From G963678445 sp963678445 (GTDB lineage: Bacteria; Hydrogenedentota; Hydrogenedentia; Hydrogenedentales; G963678445): DNA of 64,000 bases. The stretch covers positions 4,340,001 to 4,404,000 of the forward strand of contig OY782877.1 in assembly GCA_963678445.1 (NCBI GenBank), in the 5' to 3' direction. The notes below the pieces were generated by a model. The model ran no database searches and had not been told where the DNA came from. It was given only the letters and a program-made list of their open reading frames with translations. The position numbers and the translations under genes were made by a program. Every line of letters begins with the position of its first letter. The first letter of the stretch is position 1. Below, piece by piece: positions 9,522 to 17,319 of this stretch.

Positions 9522-10139
9522 CTATGCACGTTTGATGTTTTCCGAAGTATATAAACCGGTCAGGCGCAAACTACTGAGCGTGTTAATGACGTCTTTCCGC
9601 GTTGCCTTTTCCGGATTGCGAATCCACCAGGCCAGGACCTGTACACACATCCCTACCATCGCCTGCGCCGTCACAGCCGGATCAAGTGTATCGCGGATAT
9701 GACCATTACTTTTTTCTTCATGCAGCCGTTTTTCTTGTATCTGGACCAGATAGTCGATGATTTCCGTGCTGACCTGAAGATTTGTCGCTTCGGGATCAAA
9801 AAGGATGCGACACAAAGCCGGGTTTTCCTCCGTAAACGAAACCATCGTCTCCGCATGGATTCGTACCGCCTTCCTCGCCTCCTTCATAGGATGATCCGCC
9901 AAGGCCAATAGCGCACGCAGCAGTTCATCGATCCCCGAAAATAGAATCTCACGCAGTAAGCCGCGTTTATCCTTAAAATGTAAATACAACGTACCTACCG
10001 CAACGCCCGCCGCCTCGGCTACATCCGAAGTGCGTGTATGCGCAATGCCTTGCGCGGCAAATAGTTCCGTGCCCTTGGTCAACAATCGCTTGCGTGTTTC
10101 AAGGCGACTACGTTCCCGGGCATTGATAGGTGCTGTCAT
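9522..10139 (-). CDS. TetR/AcrR-family repressor of the efflux operon
   Basis: The 205-residue protein has an N-terminal TetR helix-turn-helix (about 12-60) with TSDVAEAAGVAVGTLYLHFK, the classic TetR signature, and an all-helical ligand-binding domain. It precedes the TolC-HlyD-permease genes on the same strand. A perfect 19-bp palindrome overlaps its predicted promoter, so autorepression together with control of the operon is likely. The inducer is unknown. Confidence 0.9.
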   Translation of the reverse strand: MTAPINARERSRLETRKRLLTKGTELFAAQGIAHTRTSDVAEAAGVAVGTLYLHFKDKRGLLREILFSGIDELLRALLALADHPMKEARKAVRIHAETMVSFTEENPALCRILFDPEATNLQVSTEIIDYLVQIQEKRLHEEKSNGHIRDTLDPAVTAQAMVGMCVQVLAWWIRNPEKATRKDVINTLSSLRLTGLYTSENIKRA

Positions 10140-10482
10140 AATAGATTCTCAATAAGGAACAGCGGTTGCGCGACTTGAGCATGCAAACCATCATAATGAC
10201 AAGCAGTGCTTGCGAGATGAAGCATACGAACCCGTCGTCTCGTTTATTACGGGCGCTGGACCGCTTTTGTTGATTTGACTGTACTTTCATTCACTGAGTA
10301 ATGATACATTCATTACAGCAACAAATCAAGCTTTACAGCACATAGGACCCCATAACTAAGAAAAAGGTTTTGCCGTCAAGTGAATTTTCTTGCGAAGTGA
10401 GCAAAGAGCCAGTAGACTGCCCTAGGTTGAGTTAAAACCTACAAGAAAACGTACTATGGGATTTTTTAAAAGGAGAATACGA
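10140..10482. other. Intergenic region between tetR and the rhamnosidase gene
   Basis: Apart from the tetR promoter/operator, I see a weak GGGCGCTGGACCGC stretch near 10250-10264 that recalls the end of the dispersed repeat. The GGAG ribosome binding site at 10472-10475 serves the next gene. No convincing small gene was found. Confidence 0.5.
10298..10329 (-). promoter_or_regulatory. tetR promoter with overlapping 19-bp palindromic operator
   Basis: Read on the minus strand, TTGATT (10324-10329), a 17-bp spacer and TATCAT (10301-10306) form a good sigma-70-type promoter facing tetR. The palindrome GTAATGA-TACAT-TCATTAC (10298-10316) covers the -10 box and part of the spacer, a common placement for TetR operators. 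The mRNA leader would be about 155 nt. Confidence 0.55.
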
Positions 10483-12885
10483 ATGTGGCAAGCAGTTTTA
10501 ATCTGTTCCATGTTACATCTGGCGGCAGGGGCAGAAGAATCGCCGTCGTTTTTGAAAGCGGAGCCAGTATGGGTGGCGGATCGGGCAGAAGAGAAAAATC
10601 TAACCGTAGGTTTTTGCGCCTCCTTTGAAGTGGGGGATGCGGAACAGCTCGAATTGCAGCTGACCGCCTCGACCGTATATCGCATTTTTGTGAACGGTGT
10701 TTTTTGCGGGTGTGGACCTGCACGCGGCCCCCATGGTTTCTTTCGGGTAGACCGCTGGGATATAACACCCTATCTTTCATCCGGAAAAAACACGGTGGCG
10801 ATAGAGGTGGCCGGATATAATGCCAACAGTTACTGCTATTTAGATCAACCGTCTTTCTTGCAGGCAGAATTGCGTTCCGGCGACACTGTACTGGCGGCGA
10901 CTGGGGAAGGGGCAGCGGATTTTAACACGCTTATCCTGTCCGAACGGGTACAAAAAGTACAACGCTACAGCTTTCAGCGTCCCTTTATGGAAGTCTACAA
11001 CCTGACCCCGACCGCATCTCACTGGCGTATAGGGGCGCAACGGGGTGCTACGCCGATACGGTGTGCCACGCAACCGACGCAGCCCCTGCTAAGACGCGGG
11101 GTGCCCTATCCCCACTTCACCGTGCGTGATGTTGCGACACAGGTAGCCTCGGGGCAGGTAAAGACCGGAATAAGGGTGCGTAAGCCCTGGCAAGATCGGA
11201 GTCTGCTCAACATTGGCGAAAAACTTAAAGGCTACCGAAAATCAGAATTGGTCTGTGTGCCCTCGCTGGATCTGCAGCAAATGAAGAACACCGCTTTGGA
11301 GCCTAACGAAGCCGTCTGTACATCGATCTCCCAGTGGGATCTAGGGACCAATGCCTTCCAGATTCTGGATATGGGACAGAATCTTTCCGGATTTATCCGC
11401 CTGAATGTGACCTGCGACGAAGCCACGCAGCTATACGTCCTTTTTGATGAGATGCTGCAAAAAGGTGATGTGGACTGGAAACGTTTGGGCTGTGTTAACG
11501 CCGTGGTTTACCATCTGGAACCCGGGGAGTACGCACTGGAATCCTTCGAACCGTATACCCTGCGTTATCTGAAGCTGCTGGTGACGGAAGGCGCATGTCA
11601 GATTTCAAATGTGGGTATGCGTCTGTACGAAAACCCCGACACGGAACGCGCCGTCTTCCAGGCCTCCAATCCTCGTTTCGAAGCCCTGTTTGAAGCCGGG
11701 CGAAGTACCTACGCGCAAAACGCCGTGGATATCTTCATGGACTGTCCCCACCGGGAACGCGCCGGTTGGCTCTGCGACTCTTTCTTCACCGCCCGCACCG
11801 CCCATGCGCTTTCAGGCGCCACCCAGGTGGAAAAGAACTTCCTGGAGAATTTCGCCCTGCCCAAAAGCTTCGCACACCTGCCCGAGGGCATGCTGCCAAT
11901 GTGCTACCCCGCTGATCATTACGACGGGGTCTTTATCCCCAACTGGTCGCTCTGGTTCATCCTGCAACTGGGCGAATACCAGCAGCGCAGTGGCGATGAT
12001 GCGCTGGTCGCTCTTCTGAAACCCCGGGTGGAGGCCCTGCTGCGCTACTTTGAAGGCTTTGAAAACGAAGACGGGCTGCTGGAAAGTCTCGAAAGCTGGA
12101 TCTTTGTTGAATGGTCCAAGGCAAACGGCTTCGTACGAGACGTCAACTACCCCTCCAACATGCTTTATGCGGCGGCACTTGATACCGCAGCACGCTTGTA
12201 CGCCCATTCGAGCTGGCAGGAAAAGGCCGTCCATATACGCGACATCGTGCGTACCCAGGCCTTTCGCGACGGTTTCTTCGTAGACCATGCCGTACGCAAA
12301 GACGGCGTGCTCAACGTGCTCGACGACAAAACCGAAGTTTGCCAATACTTCGCCTTCTACTTCGGCGTGGCGACTCCCCAGTCCCATGCCGACCTGTGGC
12401 GCATCCTGCGCGAAGAATTCGGCCCCCAACGCAAAGAGACCAAGGCCTATCCCAACGTACACATGGCCAACGCCTTTATCGGCAACATGCTGCGCATGGA
12501 ACTGCTTTCCCGCCAAGGCGAGATTGGCCAACTCCTCGAAGAATCCATCGGTTACTGGTACTACATGGTGGAACGCACCGGGACCCTGTGGGAGAACGCC
12601 CAAGACCACGCCAGCCTCAACCACGGATTCGCATCCCACATATGCCACTGCTTCTACCGCGACGTGCTGGGCGTATACCACGTAGACCGCGCCACCAAAA
12701 CCATCCACCTACGTTTCGCCGATGTGCCCCTGTCCACCTGCTCCGGCGTACTGCCCATAGGAGAAGAAGAGATTCGTATACGCTGGACCCAAGACGACGA
12801 AACCCTCCGCTACCAGATTTCCGCACCCAACGGCTATCGCATCACCACCCAAAACCTCTCCGGAAAAAAACTCATCCGCGAATAG
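10483..12885 (+). CDS. Secreted GH78-like alpha-L-rhamnosidase
   Basis: Start ATG 10483 was preferred over the in-frame ATG at 10456. AAAGGAG lies 8 bp upstream, and the protein then opens with a clean signal peptide (MWQAVLICSMLHLAAGA). The 800-residue product has an N-terminal jelly-roll-like domain (YRIFVNGVFCGCGPARG) and a second beta domain. An (alpha/alpha)6 region follows, with DCPHRERAGWLCDS from residue 420. This matches the conserved acid-rich motif of bacterial rhamnosidases (Bac_rhamnosid/GH78). Members remove L-rhamnose from glycosides or polysaccharides in the periplasm or outside. A strong terminator follows. The exact substrate is not predictable, and a different GH78-clan activity is possible. 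Confidence 0.78.
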   Translation: MWQAVLICSMLHLAAGAEESPSFLKAEPVWVADRAEEKNLTVGFCASFEVGDAEQLELQLTASTVYRIFVNGVFCGCGPARGPHGFFRVDRWDITPYLSSGKNTVAIEVAGYNANSYCYLDQPSFLQAELRSGDTVLAATGEGAADFNTLILSERVQKVQRYSFQRPFMEVYNLTPTASHWRIGAQRGATPIRCATQPTQPLLRRGVPYPHFTVRDVATQVASGQVKTGIRVRKPWQDRSLLNIGEKLKGYRKSELVCVPSLDLQQMKNTALEPNEAVCTSISQWDLGTNAFQILDMGQNLSGFIRLNVTCDEATQLYVLFDEMLQKGDVDWKRLGCVNAVVYHLEPGEYALESFEPYTLRYLKLLVTEGACQISNVGMRLYENPDTERAVFQASNPRFEALFEAGRSTYAQNAVDIFMDCPHRERAGWLCDSFFTARTAHALSGATQVEKNFLENFALPKSFAHLPEGMLPMCYPADHYDGVFIPNWSLWFILQLGEYQQRSGDDALVALLKPRVEALLRYFEGFENEDGLLESLESWIFVEWSKANGFVRDVNYPSNMLYAAALDTAARLYAHSSWQEKAVHIRDIVRTQAFRDGFFVDHAVRKDGVLNVLDDKTEVCQYFAFYFGVATPQSHADLWRILREEFGPQRKETKAYPNVHMANAFIGNMLRMELLSRQGEIGQLLEESIGYWYYMVERTGTLWENAQDHASLNHGFASHICHCFYRDVLGVYHVDRATKTIHLRFADVPLSTCSGVLPIGEEEIRIRWTQDDETLRYQISAPNGYRITTQNLSGKKLIRE

Positions 12886-12906
12886 CCACACCCCCAAAAT
12901 TCCAAA

Positions 12907-12943
12907 ACGCTCGCAGTCCAGCAGCGACTGCGAGCGTTTTTTT
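12907..12943 (+). terminator. Rho-independent terminator after the rhamnosidase gene
   Basis: ACGCTCGCAGTC (12907-12918) pairs perfectly with GACTGCGAGCGT (12926-12937) around a 7-base loop, followed by a seven-T run. It isolates the next gene (TIR-NB-ARC-PPR) from upstream transcription. Confidence 0.92.
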
Positions 12944-13083
12944 AATGCTTAATCACTCAGCTAGCGGATTCACTTTTTGAGATGTATTGATAAGGTACTT
13001 GAGAATAGTCCGTCTATCGGTGTATTTTTGTGGGTATGGGAAGAGGGCCTTTTGCCCTTGGGAACGAGGATAGGAGGGGATAG

Positions 13084-16000
13084 ATGGCTGCACCTACACG
13101 CAATCAGGTATTTATCAGCTACAGTCATAAAGATACAGAATGGCTTGAAGAACTCAAGGTTTCGATGAAGCCGTATACACGTGATGGCGCTATGGAGCTT
13201 TGGGACGACACCCGGATTCAACCGGGGACGCAATGGAGAGATGAAATCGAACAGGCCCTGCAACGCGCCAAAGTCGCGGTACTGTTGGTGAGTCGGTATT
13301 TTCTGGATTCTGATTTTATTGCAGAGAATGAACTGCCGCCTTTACTTAATACGGAAAAAGAAGCTGGGCTCACTATTTTCTGGATCCCTGTAAGTGCTTC
13401 CTCCTTTCACAAAACGGATATCCGGCATTATCAGGCGGCCCATGATCCGGTGAAACCCTTAGATGCACTTGCTGTTCATGAGCAGAACGCTGCCTGGGTC
13501 GATATTGCCGATAAACTGGAGCAAGCCATAAATTTTCGCCCCGGCCCGCTGTGTAACGCGACACCTTCACCAGCAGCGGGCCGAAACACTTTCTACGTGA
13601 ACCTGCCTGAGCCCAATCCCTATTTCAAAGGTCGTGAAGAAACGTTACAGGCCTTACACGATGCCCTGAACACGACGGGGAAAATAGGGGTTTCTCAGAT
13701 TAAGGGCCTTTCCGGGCTGGGCGGGATTGGCAAAACCCAGACCGCTATCGAATATGCCTGGCGGTATAGAGAACATTACCACACCATCCTCTGGATGCGT
13801 GGCGATACTGCTACCGAACTCCAACAAGGGTTCCGCCGTGCAGCGGAAGAATTGAATCTGTTGCAAGAAGACACCGAGGACACCAATAAAATCCGTAAAG
13901 CCATACACAACTGGTTTGCGCGACACACGCACTGGTTGCTTATCATCGACAATGTCGAACCCGATACCCAAAAGGAGATAAAACCCTATTTTCCCCAAAC
14001 AGACCAGGGCCATGTGCTGATTACCACACGCGCTCCCACCCTTCAGTCGCTGGGTATTATAAATTCCCTTAAACTGAACGTGCTCTCTTCTGAAGAAGCG
14101 CTTAGCTTCCTTTTTTCGCGTGTAGGACGCGACTGCGATACCTGCTCGGAAGATGAAAAGGATGCCGCAAAAGAAGTTGTTGAAGAAGTGGGGGGCTTTC
14201 CCCTTGCCCTCGAACAAGCTGCTGCGTACATCGTGACCAATGAAAGCCGCTTTGAGGACTATCTGGCCAGTTTCAGGAAAAGACGTTCGGAATTTTTGGC
14301 GCATCATCCTGAAATAGGCGACTATCCCGACACGGTCGCCACCACCTGGCTACTGAATTTTGAACGGATAGCCCAGGAATCTCCTGCTTCCGCCGACGTA
14401 CTTTACCTGAGCGCCTTTTTAGATCCCGACGCGATTCCCTTTTCCCTCTTGCGTGATGCTGCCGCCCAGAGTAGTCCCACCTTGCAAATCGCACTCAAAG
14501 ACGTAGATGACGATCCCGTCCTGCTTGATGAGCTTCTTGCGCCGTTGACGCGATACTCCCTCATTCAACGTCACAAAGATGAGAAGAAGAAGGATAGGGG
14601 ATATTATACCCTGCATCGTCTTGTACAGGATATCCTCCACGCACGCCTGAAAAGTGAAAGACTGTACAAAACCTGGCTTGCCTATGCGTTGGATACCCTA
14701 TTTACTGCAATACAAGCGGATGAAGCCTGTCGTTTTTTTAACCTTTTTCCGCATGCCCAACGCTGTTTGTATCTGGCGCAAGACGCGGATATGTATTCTG
14801 CAATCACAGCTAAATTGAGTCGAAAGTTGCTCCGGAATCTTGAAAAACAGGGGCAGGAGACAGAAATTACTACCTTTCTCTATCAATATGCCCCAAAGAG
14901 CTTTCGTATGCTGATACAGGAAGCAACTACACAATACGACAAGCATGATGCCTATCTTGGTTTGATAAGCGTTAGCCCCTATACCAAAGCCAAAGCAATT
15001 TTTCAGGAGATGGTTGCATCTGGCATTGTTCCCAACCAGGTATCTTACAATACTCTTTTGAACCGTACTTCGACGTATGAAGAAGGGCGTAGTGTACTTA
15101 ACGAGATGGTTGCATCTGGCATTCGTCTTGATCAGGTATCTTACAATACTCTTTTGAACCGTACTTCGACGTATGAAGAAGGGCGTAGTGTACTTAACGA
15201 GATGGTTGCATCTGGCATTGTTCCCAACCAGGTATCTTACAATACTCTTTTGAACCGTACTTCGACGTATGAAGAAGGGCGTAGTGTACTTAACGAGATG
15301 GTTGCATCTGGCATTGTTCCCAACCAGGTATCTTACTCTACTCTTTTGAACCGTACTTCGACGTATGAAGAAGGGCGTAGCGTACTTAACGAGATGGTTG
15401 CATCTGGCATTGTTCCCAACCAGGTATCTTACAATACTCTTTTGAACCGTACTTCGACGTATGAAGAAGGGCGTAGTGTACTTAACGAGATGGTTGCATC
15501 TGGCATTGTTCCCAACCAGGTATCTTACTCTACTCTTTTGAACCGTACTTCGACGTATGAAGAAGGGCGTAGTGTACTTAACGAGATGGTTGCATCTGGC
15601 ATTGTTCCCAACCAGGTATCTTACAATACTCTTTTGAACCGTACTTCGACGTATGAAGAAGGGCGTAGTGTACTTAACGAGATGGTTGCATCTGGCATTC
15701 GTCTTGATCAGGTATCTTACAATACTCTTTTGAACCGTACTTCGACGTATGAAGAAGGGCGTAGTGTACTTAACGAGATGGTTGTATCTGGCATTCGTCT
15801 TGATCAGGTATCTTACAATACTCTTTTGAACCGTACTTCGACGTATGAAGAAGGGCGTAGTGTACTTAACGAGATGGTTGCATCTGGCATTCGTCTTGAT
15901 CAGGTATCTTACTCTACTCTTTTGAACCGTACTTCGACGTATGAAGAAGGGCGTAGTGTACTTAACGAGATGGTTGCATCTGGCATTGTTCCCAACCAGG

Positions 16001-17205
16001 TATCTTACTCTACTCTTTTGAACCGTACTTCGACGTATGAAGAAGGGCGTAGTGTACTTAACGAGATGGTTGCATCTGGCATTCGTCTTGATCAGGTATC
16101 TTACAATACTCTTTTGAACCGTACTTCGACGTATGAAGAAGGGCGTAGTGTACTTAACGAGATGGTTGCATCTGGCATTGTTCCCAACCAGGTATCTTAC
16201 AATACTCTTTTGAACCGTACTTCGACGTATGAAGAAGGGCGTAGTGTACTTAACGAGATGGTTGCATCTGGCATTGTTCCCAACCAGGTATCTTACTCTA
16301 CTCTTTTGAACCGTACTTCGACGTATGAAGAAGGGCGTAGTGTACTTAACGAGATGGTTGCATCTGGCCTTGTTCCCAACCAGGTATCTTACAATACTCT
16401 TTTGAACCGTACTTCGACGTATGAAGAAGGGCGTAGTGTACTTAACGAGATGGTTGCATCTGGCCTTGTTCCCAACCAGGTATCTTACTCTACTCTTTTG
16501 AACCGTACTTCGACGTATGAAGAAGGGCGTAGTGTACTTAACGAGATGGTTGCATCTGGCCTTGTTCCCAACCAGGTATCTTACTCTACTCTTTTGAACC
16601 GTACTTCGACGTATGAAGAAGGGCGTAGTGTACTTAACGAGATGGTTGCATCTGGCCTTGTTCCCAACCAGGTATCTTACTCTACTCTTTTGAACCGTAC
16701 TTCGACGTATGAAGAAGGGCGTAGTGTACTTAACGAGATGGTTGCATCTGGCCTTGTTCCCAACCAGGTATCTTACAGTACATTCTTTAAAAAGCCTCTA
16801 CAGCATGTGTCGGGGGAGGAATTGATTTCGTGGTTTTTGACGCAGCCGAATCATCCTCCTGGGGCTGTGGATGCCTTGATTGCGAATTTTCGGAAACAGA
16901 AGCGGGTAGAGGATCTTTTGACGGTGTGTTTGTATTATCCGCATTTACCGGCGGCGACACGTGTATTTAAACGGTATGGGGAGGGGGCGTTATCGTTTTT
17001 TGAAGGAGTGGATCAGGCGGACCCGGAACATCGGAATGCGTCGTATGCCATTGCCAAGGTGTTACAGGCGTTGGGCCGGGAGGAGGAGGCCTTACCTTTT
17101 TTGCGTAAGGCGTATCGTTTGGCGCCTATGGATGCGCGTAAAGAGCATTTAGCGAAAGAATTGGCGCGGCTTGAAGCGAAATTAGAAGAAAAGGGGAAGG
17201 TTTAG
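13084..17205 (+). CDS. TIR - NB-ARC STAND NTPase - PPR repeat protein (NLR-like)
   Basis: The 1373-residue protein has AGGAGG upstream of its ATG. Residues 6-150 are a TIR domain: FISYSHKD near the start, LWDDTRIQPG, AVLLVSRYFLDSDFI, and ENELPPLL, whose Glu is in the place of the NADase glutamate. FKGREE (about 180) opens an NB-ARC NTPase with Walker A GLGGIGKTQ (Lys217), Walker B LLIIDN (Asp289), the sensor-like stretch HVLITTRAP, GGFPLALEQ (from 370) and HRLVQDI (from 511). After a helical linker come a degenerate repeat and 18 near-identical 32-residue PPR-type repeats (652-1227), a broken nineteenth repeat, and a TPR-like C-terminus. The layout mirrors plant NLR receptors: effector, switch and sensor. 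The inferred role is an RNA-triggered TIR NADase used in defence or regulation. Confidence 0.85.
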   Translation: MAAPTRNQVFISYSHKDTEWLEELKVSMKPYTRDGAMELWDDTRIQPGTQWRDEIEQALQRAKVAVLLVSRYFLDSDFIAENELPPLLNTEKEAGLTIFWIPVSASSFHKTDIRHYQAAHDPVKPLDALAVHEQNAAWVDIADKLEQAINFRPGPLCNATPSPAAGRNTFYVNLPEPNPYFKGREETLQALHDALNTTGKIGVSQIKGLSGLGGIGKTQTAIEYAWRYREHYHTILWMRGDTATELQQGFRRAAEELNLLQEDTEDTNKIRKAIHNWFARHTHWLLIIDNVEPDTQKEIKPYFPQTDQGHVLITTRAPTLQSLGIINSLKLNVLSSEEALSFLFSRVGRDCDTCSEDEKDAAKEVVEEVGGFPLALEQAAAYIVTNESRFEDYLASFRKRRSEFLAHHPEIGDYPDTVATTWLLNFERIAQESPASADVLYLSAFLDPDAIPFSLLRDAAAQSSPTLQIALKDVDDDPVLLDELLAPLTRYSLIQRHKDEKKKDRGYYTLHRLVQDILHARLKSERLYKTWLAYALDTLFTAIQADEACRFFNLFPHAQRCLYLAQDADMYSAITAKLSRKLLRNLEKQGQETEITTFLYQYAPKSFRMLIQEATTQYDKHDAYLGLISVSPYTKAKAIFQEMVASGIVPNQVSYNTLLNRTSTYEEGRSVLNEMVASGIRLDQVSYNTLLNRTSTYEEGRSVLNEMVASGIVPNQVSYNTLLNRTSTYEEGRSVLNEMVASGIVPNQVSYSTLLNRTSTYEEGRSVLNEMVASGIVPNQVSYNTLLNRTSTYEEGRSVLNEMVASGIVPNQVSYSTLLNRTSTYEEGRSVLNEMVASGIVPNQVSYNTLLNRTSTYEEGRSVLNEMVASGIRLDQVSYNTLLNRTSTYEEGRSVLNEMVVSGIRLDQVSYNTLLNRTSTYEEGRSVLNEMVASGIRLDQVSYSTLLNRTSTYEEGRSVLNEMVASGIVPNQVSYSTLLNRTSTYEEGRSVLNEMVASGIRLDQVSYNTLLNRTSTYEEGRSVLNEMVASGIVPNQVSYNTLLNRTSTYEEGRSVLNEMVASGIVPNQVSYSTLLNRTSTYEEGRSVLNEMVASGLVPNQVSYNTLLNRTSTYEEGRSVLNEMVASGLVPNQVSYSTLLNRTSTYEEGRSVLNEMVASGLVPNQVSYSTLLNRTSTYEEGRSVLNEMVASGLVPNQVSYSTLLNRTSTYEEGRSVLNEMVASGLVPNQVSYSTFFKKPLQHVSGEELISWFLTQPNHPPGAVDALIANFRKQKRVEDLLTVCLYYPHLPAATRVFKRYGEGALSFFEGVDQADPEHRNASYAIAKVLQALGREEEALPFLRKAYRLAPMDARKEHLAKELARLEAKLEEKGKV
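15037..16764 (+). repeat. Array of 18 tandem 96-bp PPR-coding repeats
   Basis: Each 96-bp unit encodes Q-V-S-Y-[N/S]-T-L-L, then NRTSTYEEGRSVLNEMVASG, then a four-residue end: IVPN, IRLD or LVPN. Units are identical at the DNA level except for codon 5 (AAT or TCT), the last four codons, one silent AGC (15379-15381) and one Ala-to-Val change (15784-15786). The position-5/last-residue pairs in order are ND NN NN SN NN SN ND ND ND SN SD NN NN SN NN SN SN SN. LVPN appears only in the last five units. Confidence 0.95.
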
Positions 17206-17319
17206 GCGATGCGGTGCGTTTCAGGTTGGATTTGTGAGCCGGGGTGTGGTATTTGTAGCGGGCGTTTAGATTTATGTACGGAATGTCTACCTTTGGGGCA
17301 ACGGAAGGAGAGTGTCAGG

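Noticed and set aside
10185..10284. Possible further copy of the dispersed repeat.
   Set aside because: Only the GGCGCTGGACCGC stretch matches; the rest of the family pattern is missing.
11812..12708. 298-codon minus-strand frame opposite the rhamnosidase.
   Set aside because: It is a shadow of a well-supported gene, without a start signal or family pattern.
15037..16764. CRISPR array.
   Set aside because: The 96-bp units are contiguous, in frame and without unique spacers. They encode protein repeats.
17209..17319. N-terminal extension of the DUF4838 protein starting at 17209.
   Set aside because: Cys-rich and unlike a signal peptide, with a good ribosome binding site and signal peptide at 17320 instead.
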